Shown: positions 45,624-53,915, counted from the first letter of the stretch. The stretch: 64,000 nucleotides of DNA from Lautropia dentalis (GCF_003892345.1 NZ_RRUE01000002.1:62001-126000), one strand, 5' to 3'. The notes: generated by a model not told the origin, from the sequence alone. Made by a program: numbers and translations.

Positions 45624-45642
45624 AGTAAGTATTCTTATTAAC
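45624..45642. promoter_or_regulatory. Candidate Fur box upstream of the heme receptor
   Basis: On the minus strand, GTTAATAAGAATACTTACT matches the Fur consensus GATAATGATAATCATTATC at 12 of 19 positions as counted by eye. It sits about 57 bases upstream of the receptor start in a locally AT-rich stretch. The 358 bases between the receptor and the lipoprotein gene at 45926 hold this site, a long hairpin and no gene. Confidence 0.5.
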
Positions 45643-45821
45643 TATTGTGCGAAGCGCAAGCCTCTGCGCTGTGCATCACACCCAGCTGTCAAAGGGGCCG
45701 ACCCGTTGGGCGTGCAGGACAGGGCGGCAGGGTCACAGAATTCCCGAAGGCTTCAAGGCATTGCCAACAGGGTCAGGCACACCGAAGAGGGTTCCCCTCC
45801 GGGCTGCTCTCAACAGCAAAA

Positions 45822-45877
45822 CGGCCTCCGCACCCCACCCTCCCCAATGATGTAGGGTGGGCAGGCAACGGAGGCCG
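45822..45877. repeat. Long imperfect inverted repeat between receptor and entericidin genes
   Basis: CGGCCTCCG (45822-45830) pairs with CGGAGGCCG (45869-45877), and CCCACCCT (45834-45841) pairs with AGGGTGGG (45854-45861). There is a 12-base loop and small internal bulges. A second small hairpin, AGGCGG/CCGCCT, follows at about 45888-45904. It could be a terminator-like or regulatory RNA structure for the minus-strand lipoprotein gene or for upstream transcripts. Confidence 0.6.
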
Positions 45878-45925
45878 CGGGTACAGGCGGCGCAAACCGC
45901 CTGCATCAGGCTTTTGCCGGCAGGC

Positions 45926-46354
45926 TTACTTGCTGAGGGAGCCTTTCACCTTGTTCTTCACCTGCGAGGCTTTTTCCTTGGTTTTGTCCCACAGCGAGGG
46001 ATCGGAAGAGGTGCTGCTGTCCGAACCGCTGGTCATGCTTTCGGTGGGCTGGGCGGTGGAACCCGAGGTGCTGTCCATCGACTCGTGCTTCATGGTGTCG
46101 GCCGAGCCTTCGCTACCCATGCTGCTGTGATCGTGAACCATGGCGCCCTGGTCGGTACCCATGGTGCCTTGATCGCCACCCATCGAGCCGTGATCGTGGC
46201 CGGTGGTTTCGCTGGAACCATTTTTGACATCGTCAGCTTTCTTTTCCAGCTTCTCGCCGCCTTTCTTGATATCGGCGCCCATGCCGGACATCGTGTTGCA
46301 GCCGGCCAGAACGACGGTAGCGCCCAGCAGGGCAGCGGTCAGTTTCTTGATCAT
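45926..46354 (-). CDS. Entericidin-like lipoprotein with His/Met-rich repeats
   Basis: A 142-residue lipoprotein. MIKKLTAALLGATVVLAGCN ends in the lipobox LAGC, and the next segment, NTMSGMGADIKKGGEKLEKK, is the entericidin core. The following region repeats DHGSMGG, DQGTMGT, DQGAMVH, DHSSMGS, a heptad of His, Met, Gly and Ser, then a Ser/Thr-rich stretch and a basic tail ending KNKVKGSLSK. AGGAG lies eight bases before ATG 46354. Entericidins are small lipoproteins of the bacterial envelope; the His/Met repeats are not part of the usual family and suggest metal binding, which is inference. Confidence 0.85.
   Translation of the reverse strand: MIKKLTAALLGATVVLAGCNTMSGMGADIKKGGEKLEKKADDVKNGSSETTGHDHGSMGGDQGTMGTDQGAMVHDHSSMGSEGSADTMKHESMDSTSGSTAQPTESMTSGSDSSTSSDPSLWDKTKEKASQVKNKVKGSLSK
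46128..46211. repeat. 21-bp tandem repeat in the entericidin-like gene
   Basis: Four 21-base units start at 46128, 46149, 46170 and 46191, beginning TGATCG or TGGTCG. They encode the His/Met/Gly heptads of the lipoprotein. The period is a multiple of three. Confidence 0.7.
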
Positions 46355-46434
46355 GTCGAAATCTCCTCGATCCTGTAGATAAGATGCAGTGGGAATAGAT
46401 GGGCCAGTATGCCAAGCTCCGTGCATGCGGGCAC

Positions 46435-46469
46435 AAAAAACCCCATGTACCACTGGGGCAGCATGGGGT
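46435..46469 (-). terminator. Intrinsic terminator after the small entericidin gene
   Basis: On the minus strand, CCCCATG and CATGGGG form the stem with a 14-base inner part that can pair further. The stem is followed directly by six T residues (46440-46435). It lies about 95 bases downstream of the small entericidin stop. Confidence 0.75.
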
Positions 46470-46538
46470 GACACGATCGTTTGCAATCTATACCGGCCAT
46501 GATCTGTACCGGCCATGGCCTGTCAGCCGGCCGTATCA

Positions 46539-46560
46539 GGGCATGTCATGGACGCACGCG
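46539..46560 (+). repeat. Dispersed motif copy 2
   Basis: GGGCATGTCATGGACGCACG lies just past the stop of the small entericidin gene. It matches the copy at 29833 in 18 of the first 20 bases or better. Confidence 0.55.
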
Positions 46561-46562
46561 TT

Positions 46563-46691
46563 CTACCGGTCGGCGGCCTTTTCCAGCTTTTCACCGCCGG
46601 CCTTGATGTCCTTGCCCATACCAGCCATGGTGTTGCAACCCGCCAGCAGCACGGCAGCGCCCAGCAGGGCAGCGGTCAGATATTTGATCAT
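46563..46691 (-). CDS. Entericidin A/B family lipoprotein
   Basis: A 42-residue lipoprotein, the normal family size. MIKYLTAALLGAAVLLAGCN carries the lipobox LAGC, and NTMAGMGKDIKAGGEKLEKA is the entericidin core. AGGAGA lies about seven bases before ATG 46691. It closely resembles the N-terminal 40 residues of the larger protein at 45926, so the two arose by duplication. E. coli entericidins are linked to a toxin/antidote role under stress; that role is not shown here. Confidence 0.9.
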   Translation of the reverse strand: MIKYLTAALLGAAVLLAGCNTMAGMGKDIKAGGEKLEKAADR

Positions 46692-46976
46692 GAGGGTTCT
46701 CCTGCAGAGGAATGAGATCGATACCGGCCAACTGGCTTCGCAGGAAACGCGCAGCACATCCTGTCTCTGCGGACTGCCGTTCTTCCTGCCGGCGGCGGGC
46801 ATTTTCTCATTCCGGGGGGCGTTCATTGCGGCACGTGCGCGACAGACTGGCTGAATACGGCATTTTTGCCACAATCCCGACGTCAGTGGCGTCGACACAA
46901 GCCGGCGCTGTCGGACGCCAGCGCGTGTACGAACCCGTTCATACCCGCGCTGGCCCCGGAAATGAAAGAAAGCGGA

Positions 46977-48068
46977 TCAAGCGCTGCGCCCCGGCGCCAC
47001 CACCTGCCACGGCAGCGTCTCGCCGGCGGCCAGCGGCACGATCTCGGTACCGGCAAAGGGCAGGCTTTCAGGAATGGTCCAGTTCTCGCGCTTCAGCGTG
47101 ATGGTGCCCCCGTTCAGCGGCCGGCCGAAGAACTGCGCACCATGCACGCTGGCAAAGTTTTCCAGTCTGTCCAGAGCACCTGCCGCCTCGAAGGCCCAGG
47201 CATAGAGGGCCAGCGCATGGGGGCCGGTATAGCAGCCGGCACAGGCGGCACCGATTTCCTTCATCATCCGCGCGTGCGGCGCGCTGTCGGTGCCGAGGAA
47301 GAAGCGTGGATCGCCACTGGCAGCCACTTCCACCAGCGCCGCGCGGTGGGTTTCGCGCTTGAGCACCGGCAGACAGTACCAGTGCGGCCGCAAGCCGCCC
47401 GTGAAGATGGCGTTGCGGTTATAGATCAGATGCTGCGGCGTGATGGTCGCGCCCAGCAGCCCGGGCGCCGCAGTGTCGGCCTTCACGTATTCGGCGGCCT
47501 GCCGGGTGGTGATGTGCTCGAACACCACCTTCAGCGTGGGCAGCTTCGTGCGCAGCGGGATCATCACCCGGTCGATGAACACGGCCTCGCGGTCGAATAC
47601 ATCGATGTCCGGATCCGTCACCTCGCCATGCACCAGCAGCGGCAGGCCCGTTTCGGCCATGGCTTCCAGCACCGGCATCACACGGTCGATGGAGCGCACG
47701 CCGGCGTCCGAATTGGTGGTGGCCCCGGCCGGATAGAGCTTGACGGCCGCCACCACATCACCGGCCACCGCCTCGCGGATGTCGGCCACCGAGGTCTTTT
47801 CGGTGAGGTAGAGCGTCATCAGCGGCTGGAAGCTGTCGGCCTGGGCGCGGTCGATTTCGCCCCGCGCCACGGCGTCGTTCAGCGCCGCGCGAATGCGGTC
47901 ACGATAGGCCGTGGCCTCGGCCACCGTGGTGACGGGCGGCTTCAGGTTGGGCATGATGATGGCGCGGCCCATCTGCCGGGCACTGGCGGCCACCACGGAT
48001 TGCAGGGCAGCACCGTCGCGCAGATGCAGGTGCCAGTCGTCGGGGGTGCGGAGGGTGAGTGTGTTCAT
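46977..48068 (-). CDS. pyrC: Dihydroorotase PyrC
   Basis: PyrC is the zinc enzyme that closes carbamoyl aspartate to dihydroorotate in pyrimidine synthesis. The product is 363 residues. Metal ligands appear in WHLHLRDGA (HxH, residues about 12-20), the carboxylated lysine in VAAVKLYPAGATTNSD, LLVHGEV, FEHITTRQAA and FFLGTDSAPHAR. A PyrC-specific NRNAIFTGGLRPHWYCLPVLK region (cited by its ends) is present. It stands alone, 17 bases from the split exported-protein gene. Confidence 0.97.
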   Translation of the reverse strand: MNTLTLRTPDDWHLHLRDGAALQSVVAASARQMGRAIIMPNLKPPVTTVAEATAYRDRIRAALNDAVARGEIDRAQADSFQPLMTLYLTEKTSVADIREAVAGDVVAAVKLYPAGATTNSDAGVRSIDRVMPVLEAMAETGLPLLVHGEVTDPDIDVFDREAVFIDRVMIPLRTKLPTLKVVFEHITTRQAAEYVKADTAAPGLLGATITPQHLIYNRNAIFTGGLRPHWYCLPVLKRETHRAALVEVAASGDPRFFLGTDSAPHARMMKEIGAACAGCYTGPHALALYAWAFEAAGALDRLENFASVHGAQFFGRPLNGGTITLKRENWTIPESLPFAGTEIVPLAAGETLPWQVVAPGRSA

Positions 48069-48463
48069 CCCTCAATGATAGTCGTCTACGGGGCTGACGA
48101 TGTCCGCCCCCGGGTGCGGATGAGGTTCACGAACTGGGTGCGCATGGCATCGTAGACTTTTACGGCCTCCTCCCCCGCATGGTTCATCGCGTCATCCCGC
48201 ATGAGTTCCTGCCGGGAAGCGGCACAATGTCCGTCGATGGCGCATCGCTCCATGACGAAGTAGTCTCCGCTCCCGCAATGAACCCCGGTCGCCTCACATA
48301 CGGCCCCCATCCAGGCCAGCATGGCCACGCCGCCTGCCCAGGATTGCGGATAGACCTCGCCCTGAATTTCGATACGCTCGCCGCTCATGTCGACGAACAG
48401 CGAGGGACCAAAGGACTCGAGCAGCAACGGGTCGCTGTAATGACCCAGCGGAACCTGCACAGT

Positions 48464-49285
48464 TCATGCCGCTAAAGCGTAAGCTTCGGCGGGTGTCTTC
48501 ATGTTCAGCGCCTGATGTGGGCGCTGCTGGTTGTAGAACCGGATCCAGTCACCCAGTACACGGCTGGCGTGCTGCAGGGATTCGAACCGGTGCCGGTGGG
48601 CACACTGCTCCTTGATCGTGCGGATGACCCGCTCGACCATGCCGTTCTGCTCAGGGCTGTGTGGGGTGATGAACTCCTGCTGCAGGCCGTAGCTTCTGAC
48701 CAGACGGGTATAGCTGCGGCTGGTGAACACCAGGCCATTGTCCGAGCGCAGCAGGAAGGGCCGTGGCACCCGTCCCAGGGTGCCGAACCGTGCGATCAGG
48801 GCATGCTCCAGCGCTGCTTCGGGCGTTTTGGCCCGGGCACTGCGCGAGAGCTGCCAGCCCAGCAATTCCCGGCTGTAGCAGTCGATGACGACTGCCAGCG
48901 TGCACCACTTGTCCTTGCCGGCCCAGATCCGGCACAGGTCGGTGGCCCAGCGCTCGTTGGGGGCCTGCGCCACGGAGGGCAGTGCCTGAATCCGGGGCCG
49001 GAATCCGACGGCCCGTTTACGGACCTGCCAGCCCTTGATCTGGAAGATGCGCTGCACCGTATTCTTGTTCATACCCAGCAACCCCGCTACGGTTCTGTAT
49101 CCAAAGGAAGGGTTCTCCTCGATCATGGCCTTGACCGGCTCCACAAGCCGCTCCTGCAGCTTCGGCGGTGCCTTGACGGTTCTGTAGTAGAACGTACGCC
49201 GGGGTACGCCAAACCAGCGGCACAGCTTGCTGATCGAGACCTTGAAACCGTCTTCTTCCAGTCCCTGGCGGATCGTCTCGATCAT
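48464..49285 (-). CDS. IS3-family transposase OrfB
   Basis: A 273-residue integrase-type transposase from ATG 49285. An HTH_21-like helix region (MIEENPSFGYRTVAGLL) precedes the rve core. The catalytic triad lies in ATDLCRIWAGKDKW (Asp), LLRSDNGLVFTSRSY (Asp) and EQNGMVERVIRTIKEQ (Glu). It ends NMKTPAEAYALAA. Its ATG overlaps the orfA stop (ATGA). A fused OrfAB can be made by -1 slippage at A-AAA-AAG (49321-49315), after which the frame reads KKVAIPVGRGREMIE. Confidence 0.92.
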   Translation of the reverse strand: MIETIRQGLEEDGFKVSISKLCRWFGVPRRTFYYRTVKAPPKLQERLVEPVKAMIEENPSFGYRTVAGLLGMNKNTVQRIFQIKGWQVRKRAVGFRPRIQALPSVAQAPNERWATDLCRIWAGKDKWCTLAVVIDCYSRELLGWQLSRSARAKTPEAALEHALIARFGTLGRVPRPFLLRSDNGLVFTSRSYTRLVRSYGLQQEFITPHSPEQNGMVERVIRTIKEQCAHRHRFESLQHASRVLGDWIRFYNQQRPHQALNMKTPAEAYALAA

Positions 49286-49596
49286 TTCTCTGCCTCGTCC
49301 AACAGGGATTGCAACTTTTTTCGGGCACGCAGCTCCAGCATCGCCTCGCCGTACGCCTCCTGCAGATCCTTGATCTGCCTCTCGTACTGGCTGTGGATAT
49401 CCAGCGGATTGGCCTTCAGGGCATTCTCCATGCCCTTCTTGCCATCCTCCACCCAGCTCTCGACCTCCGAAGGGGTGAGGTCGTAGGCCCGGGATGCCTC
49501 GGCCACCGTGGTCTTGCCCTGGATGATGTCCAGTACCAGCGCGGTCTTGCGCCGCGCCGTCCACCGTTTGATCTCTTCGTCCATCAACGTGCTCAT
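49282..49596 (-). CDS. IS3-family transposase OrfA
   Basis: A 104-residue helix-turn-helix protein. It begins MSTLMDEEIKRWTARRKTAL and has the HTH segment GKTTVAEASRAYDLTPSEVE, a DUF1153-like pattern. A leucine-zipper-like tail follows (YERQIKDLQEAYGEAML). The end contains the slippery A6G heptamer just before the stop, typical of frameshifting IS3 elements. Confidence 0.9.
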   Translation of the reverse strand: MSTLMDEEIKRWTARRKTALVLDIIQGKTTVAEASRAYDLTPSEVESWVEDGKKGMENALKANPLDIHSQYERQIKDLQEAYGEAMLELRARKKLQSLLDEAEK

Positions 49597-50304
49597 TGTG
49601 CTCTCCTCGTTACGATAACACCTGAGCAGATTTCTACTGGGTCATTACATCGCCGTATGCCAGGACCTGATCACGAATGCGGTCATGCTCAGGGGAATTG
49701 AACGCCGACCTGCTCCACACATCGGAGAGAAAAATATCCCGCACGGCACCGGCGGTTCGGGGATCGTGTTCCAGCTCGATTCGTCGCTGCCCCGTCAGCT
49801 CGCTGTCGATGAAAGAGGAACACCGCGCACGCCAGCGCTGCCGCGCCTCGATCTGATGCCAGGAATCGGGCTGGGAAAGCGCGTCGAGATCCACCCTGCG
49901 TGCATTTGCACATACCTTCAGGATATGCTTGGCGTACAGGCTGGATAGATCCACTGGACTGGAAAGGAGAGACTCAAAAAGAACCCTGTAGTCAGTGGCG
50001 TTCTGCAGACGACCATGAAGCCCCTGATCGCTCACTGATGCCGGGACAGCCCCGGAAACCGAAACATCATCTGCGGGATCGGCCGCAACATGTCCGGATG
50101 GATACCTGCCCTCCCGAACGACATCTCCCACCCTGAGCGCATGAGCAGCATGTTCCGCTTCGGGAGGCGGATCACGCCGCCAGTCATTCAACAGGAGCAG
50201 TCCGGCAAAAGTGATTGCGAACAGGGCAGCCGAAACGAACCAGAACTTCTTTGACCCCATGACATCCGCCCAGATTCACGAAGCTTCACCTTGCCATCAA
50301 CGCT

Positions 50305-50326
50305 GGGCGTGTCATGGACTCATGCG
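50305..50326 (+). repeat. Dispersed motif copy 3
   Basis: GGGCGTGTCATGGACTCATG lies in the 235-base gap between the split exported-protein gene and its intact paralogue. Confidence 0.55.
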
Positions 50327-50495
50327 TTCGCGTGCCGGCCCCGGCTGTATTCAGACAAGACGCACCGCGCAGACAAGGCTGGTCGTCTTGCCTGGCCTCG
50401 TGCAGTAAGCATCCATCGCACAAACAGGATCACGCTCTCCAATGCTGGCCCCGTTTGCCTCACCGGTCGCACGCCACCATGCGACCTCTCAACAA

Positions 50496-51710
50496 TCATC
50501 GCTGCCGGTACGCCTCGACAAACCCCGCCACCAGCGCATCGAAGCGTCTGGCCTCGGCCTCGCCCTCATCGGCCAGCACTTCGTCGCGCATCAGCTGCTG
50601 GCGCGAGTCCACGCAGTAGCCGTCCTGGGCGCAGCGTGCCAGCACGAAGCGGTCGCCACGACCACACGGTGCCTTTGTGGCTTCGCACATGGCGCTGTAC
50701 CAGGCGCGCACCCACGTGGTGCCCTTTGCACTGTCGGAGTCCGAGCCCCAGGCAGGCACCCACGGGTATCGGGTTCTATCCTCGGGGGGTTTGGGCACAC
50801 CGTAGGCTTCCAGCACGATGGGGTCCTGCACGGCCAGAATCGCCTGCTGTTCCGGCGCCCGGTCTTCCGGAGAAAACGGCATGTTCAGCCCGGTACCCGG
50901 CTTCGGCCAGCCAAGGTAGCTTTCAACCAGACGCGGGTCCCTGTCCAGCGGGGGCTGGCGGTTCCAGGGCAGCTCATTTTCTGCAAACGAGGCGCAGCGG
51001 GCACTCATCAGCTGCCGGGCCTCTTCCTGCTGCGACGAGGTCGGGGGCAGCACGGTGTGTGTGTCATGCTCGTGCGCCCAGCGGATTTCACCACAGGCGT
51101 TCAGAATGTAGCTGGCGTAAAAGCCCGATACATCATTGGGATGCGCCAGCAGCGACTCGAACAGCACGCGATAATCGCGCGCCTCCTGCAGCGCCCGGAA
51201 ATTCTCTGCTGCCTGCGTCCTGCGTTTTGCCGCGACGTGAGCGGCCTGATCAGCTCCGGCGTTCTTTTTCTCACCTGTACCCTTTTGGGCACCTGCCCCC
51301 TTGTGGGCATTTCCGGTCTGTTCGTCAGCCACTGTGGCACTGTCACCCGTCGTCGTGCCTTCACCAGTCATGCCGTCGCCCGGTGTGGTTTTGCGGGCCG
51401 CTGATGCCGCACCGTCAGGCCCTGCCATCATGCCCCCCGCCGGTGCCGACGGGCTGGATTTCACCGCATAGCGTTTCCTGTCCGCGCATGTGCGCTCACC
51501 GGAAAAGGTACTGGCCGAAAACACGCCCGGCGCAAAGGCCCCCGGTGTGACCACACCAGACGCCGGCAGGCAATGCCGGTCAGCATCGGCCAGCAGGGCG
51601 GCCTCATTGTCCATGAACTGGCTGCTGCGGACATGGTCCACGTAGCCCAGCCCACCCATCAGGCCAACAATACCCAGCGATGCCGTCCAAAACCCCTTGT
51701 GGAATTCCAT
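50496..51710 (-). CDS. Cysteine-rich exported protein, intact paralogue
   Basis: A 404-residue protein from ATG 51710, with GAGG five bases upstream. The N terminus MEFHKGFWTASLGIVGLMGG is a signal anchor. A low-complexity Ala/Gly/Thr linker of about 80 residues follows. The conserved part includes NFRALQEARDYRVLFESLLA, NACGEIRW, RCASFAENELPWNRQPPL, VQDPIVLEAYG, MCEATKAPCGRGDRFVLARC (six-cysteine region, cited by its parts) and DSRQQLMRDEVL. It is a paralogue of the split gene at 48086-50260. The family is unknown to me; the even cysteine count and export signal suggest a disulfide-bonded periplasmic protein. Confidence 0.8.
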   Translation of the reverse strand: MEFHKGFWTASLGIVGLMGGLGYVDHVRSSQFMDNEAALLADADRHCLPASGVVTPGAFAPGVFSASTFSGERTCADRKRYAVKSSPSAPAGGMMAGPDGAASAARKTTPGDGMTGEGTTTGDSATVADEQTGNAHKGAGAQKGTGEKKNAGADQAAHVAAKRRTQAAENFRALQEARDYRVLFESLLAHPNDVSGFYASYILNACGEIRWAHEHDTHTVLPPTSSQQEEARQLMSARCASFAENELPWNRQPPLDRDPRLVESYLGWPKPGTGLNMPFSPEDRAPEQQAILAVQDPIVLEAYGVPKPPEDRTRYPWVPAWGSDSDSAKGTTWVRAWYSAMCEATKAPCGRGDRFVLARCAQDGYCVDSRQQLMRDEVLADEGEAEARRFDALVAGFVEAYRQR

Positions 51711-52204
51711 AGTGCCTCGTGTCTCTCGGTATGCTCTGCAAAAGCCCTGAAGCACTTTGGCCGAGCCATCCCTGATGCCCCACGGCAAACGTCCCGCATC
51801 GCAGGCGTCCTGCATCCTGCGGTGCATCCTTCAAAGCGTGCCGCGTGGCGTTTTCGAAAGCCCTGGCAACCATGCTGCGACACGTTTGCCGGGGCGCCCC
51901 TGTGTGTGCATGAGGGCATCATCCACCTTGTGGTGGAACGCGTCGCGTTCGTTAGGCACGGCAACAACGACGGGCCGACCAGTGGGCAGCATGGCCATAT
52001 GGATATCCATCCGGCCGATTGTTTTTCGGAGGTCGGTGCTGGCATCATTCCCGGTCTGGCCGCTGGCTGGCCCGGCGCATGTCATGGAGGCATTCATCCC
52101 CGTGCAGGCCCAGATCCGTATGCCGGCCAGGCAGTGCGCCCTGCCAGCAGGGCGCACTGGTACCTCCCGGTCCGGCCACTGTCCGACCTCCCTGGAATGT
52201 CCCG
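51711..52204. other. Divergent intergenic region between the paralogue and the lipoprotein nuclease
   Basis: About 490 bases lie between two divergent starts. They hold one copy of the dispersed motif (52074) and otherwise only weak open frames without family resemblance. Promoters for both genes should lie here, but I see no clear hexamer pair. Confidence 0.35.
52074..52095 (+). repeat. Dispersed motif copy 4 (diverged)
   Basis: GGCGCATGTCATGGAGGCAT shares the CATGTCATGGA core with the other copies and lies 109 bases before the lipoprotein nuclease start. Confidence 0.45.
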
Positions 52205-53773
52205 ATGAACGCCCTGCCCTTCCGCCTGTCTGCTCCGATTTCGGCCCTGATGCTGGGCTTCGCCGTCTGTGCACCGCTGGCCGGCTGTACGTCACCCGAT
52301 TCGACCGAAACCGAGGCCGTCCATGCCCGAATCATCCGCACAGCAGATACAGCAGCAGGAACAAATAGCACACACGGGAAGCTGCGGGGCCAGCACGGGA
52401 CGAACCATGCGCGCGCCCACTCCCGAACGAGGGCCGGCGGTCAGGAAGCATCTGATGAAAGCCACGTCACAGCCGCCGGGCGTTCCTGGGTACCAGCTCT
52501 CCAGGGTAATGCGTCCGCTCTCCCGGGAGACGTGTCAGCTCCCCCTGCCAACGCAGAAGGCCAAGAGGACCAGCCCGGCCGCAAGCACCGCAAGAAAAAG
52601 CGCTCCGGTCGTCACAAACGCGGCGCCGAGCTGCCGGACAATCCGGATGATCCGCACGCCCTGCGCGTCCTGACGCTCAATGCCGAGCACCTGATGTCAC
52701 CCGCCATTTTCGAAAAATGGCAGGCGTTCTGCGGCCCGCAGGGCTGGAAGGACCGGCGCAGTCATCCGCGGCCGAAGGGTCTGCCCTACTGCGATGCGCT
52801 CAACGGCCATGACCAGCAGGGACGGCTGATCTTCGGTCCCCTGCGCACCCGGGACGACCTGCAGGCAAAATACCGGCAGCTGGCACAGCTGGTGCATGGC
52901 GCACACCCGGACGTGGTGCTGATGCAGGAAGTGACCGATGCCGCTGCGGTGCGTGAGGTGCTGGGCGACGGCTGGACCATCCACACCACGGCCGAGCTGT
53001 GGGAAGGGGGTGCGCAGAATTCGCAGAATCTGGCGGTGGCGTGGCGGCAGGGACATTTTCGTACCGAGCCGCGGGTGGAGGTGATCGGGGAAATCTCTCG
53101 CAGTACCGAAGGCCGGCGCATCCGGCCCGGGCTGGCCATGTATCTGCCATTTTCGGCCATCCGTCGAATCAGTGGAGTGAGCGGTGCAGACACGACCGCA
53201 GGCACACCGCAGACACTGGCCATCCTGAACGTCCACCTGAAGGCCGGCTGCCGCAACGGCCGGATGGACCGCACGCCCAGTCGCCAGCCCGCGCAGCAAT
53301 GGCGGCGCCAGAACGCCTGTGAGGTGCTGCAGAACCAGGTGCCGGCAATCGAAGGCTGGCTGGACCGGCAGATCGCCGCGGGCCATGCGGTGCTGGTCAG
53401 TGGCGACTTCAACCGCAACCTGCGGGAGGAGCAGAACCGCCAGCTGCCCGCCCGGGGCGATGACAGCCCCGCCTCGTCCCCGCTGCGCCGCGCCGGCGAC
53501 GCGCAGCGCGTGGCCAGCGTGCTGCCCGAACTGAACGATGGCGACCCCGTGGGCGCCGACCTCGTGCTGATCCGCAGCGGCCCCTACCGGCAGCTGGCGC
53601 AGTGTCACAAGTACATCGATCCATTCATTGCCAGCCGCGGGCTGGGCAGCCGGCTGCGGCAGCCGCTGGACGCCCTGCAGGTGCGGGTGATTCCCTTCGA
53701 AGCACCACTGTCGCCGGAGCAGCCCCGCCCCAGCGACCATTGCCCGCACCTGCTGGCGCTGCCGCTGCGCTGA
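52205..53773 (+). CDS. Endonuclease/exonuclease/phosphatase-family lipoprotein
   Basis: A 522-residue predicted lipoprotein of the EEP superfamily. From ATG 52205 the signal MNALPFRLSAPISALMLGF ends in the lipobox LAGC, then TSPDS. A basic, Ser/Ala/Arg-rich linker of about 120 residues includes RKHRKKKRSGRHKRG. The EEP fold shows the expected motifs in order: LRVLTLNAEHL (Asn), VVLMQEVTD (Glu), LAILNVHLKAGC, VLVSGDFNRNL (Asp/Asn) and PSDHCPHLLALPLR (Asp/His). The catalytic set is complete, so it is probably an active phosphodiesterase or nuclease in the envelope. The substrate cannot be told from sequence. Confidence 0.85.
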   Translation: MNALPFRLSAPISALMLGFAVCAPLAGCTSPDSTETEAVHARIIRTADTAAGTNSTHGKLRGQHGTNHARAHSRTRAGGQEASDESHVTAAGRSWVPALQGNASALPGDVSAPPANAEGQEDQPGRKHRKKKRSGRHKRGAELPDNPDDPHALRVLTLNAEHLMSPAIFEKWQAFCGPQGWKDRRSHPRPKGLPYCDALNGHDQQGRLIFGPLRTRDDLQAKYRQLAQLVHGAHPDVVLMQEVTDAAAVREVLGDGWTIHTTAELWEGGAQNSQNLAVAWRQGHFRTEPRVEVIGEISRSTEGRRIRPGLAMYLPFSAIRRISGVSGADTTAGTPQTLAILNVHLKAGCRNGRMDRTPSRQPAQQWRRQNACEVLQNQVPAIEGWLDRQIAAGHAVLVSGDFNRNLREEQNRQLPARGDDSPASSPLRRAGDAQRVASVLPELNDGDPVGADLVLIRSGPYRQLAQCHKYIDPFIASRGLGSRLRQPLDALQVRVIPFEAPLSPEQPRPSDHCPHLLALPLR

Positions 53774-53820
53774 GCCGGCCACCCGCTCATGCGCACCCAA
53801 CGGGATTTCGCGGGGACGAA

Positions 53821-53838
53821 GCGTCCATGACACGCCCT
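53821..53838 (-). repeat. Dispersed motif copy 5
   Basis: On the minus strand AGGGCGTGTCATGGACGC lies between the lipoprotein nuclease and the thioesterase gene, 48 bases past the former's stop. Confidence 0.55.
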
Positions 53839-53915
53839 GAAGGAGGATTTCCTGCGGGCTGGGTTATGCTTGAGGCATCACCAACAACGCTGCATACCCG
53901 CAGCACTTCCCTTCC

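Larger units (their letters stand above)
48441..49644 (-). mobile_element. IS3-family insertion sequence, about 1204 bp
   Basis: The element carries orfA and orfB on the minus strand. Its ends are TGACCCAG inverted repeats that extend to a 12-base perfect pair GTAATGACCCAG / CTGGGTCATTAC (48437-48448 and 49637-49648). Less perfect matches continue inwards. The flanks hold the similar 8-mers TCGCTGTA and TCGCCGTA, but no exact target duplication is clear. It interrupts the exported-protein gene. Confidence 0.82.
48086..50260 (-). pseudogene. Cysteine-rich exported protein gene split by an IS3-family element
   Basis: The N-terminal half (49645-50260) starts MGSKKFWFVSAALFAITFAG, a signal or membrane anchor, and contains DYRVLFESLLSSPVDLSSLYA and RCSSFIDSEL. 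It runs into the element at QVLAYGDV. The C-terminal half (48086-48440) resumes at YSDPLLLESFG and contains VCEATGVHCGSGDYFVMERC, cited by region, and ASRQELMRDD. The intact paralogue at 50496 aligns with both halves in order (VLFESLLAHP, RCASFAENEL, VQDPIVLEAYG, MCEATKAPCGRGD), which proves the split. Six cysteines are shared. The family is unknown, and a periplasmic location is likely. Confidence 0.8.

Noticed and set aside
48560-48600. tRNA-like T-arm string (GGGATTCGAACCGG)
   Set aside because: It lies inside IS3 orfB, where it encodes the HRFESLQH segment, and no acceptor, D or anticodon arms can be built around it.
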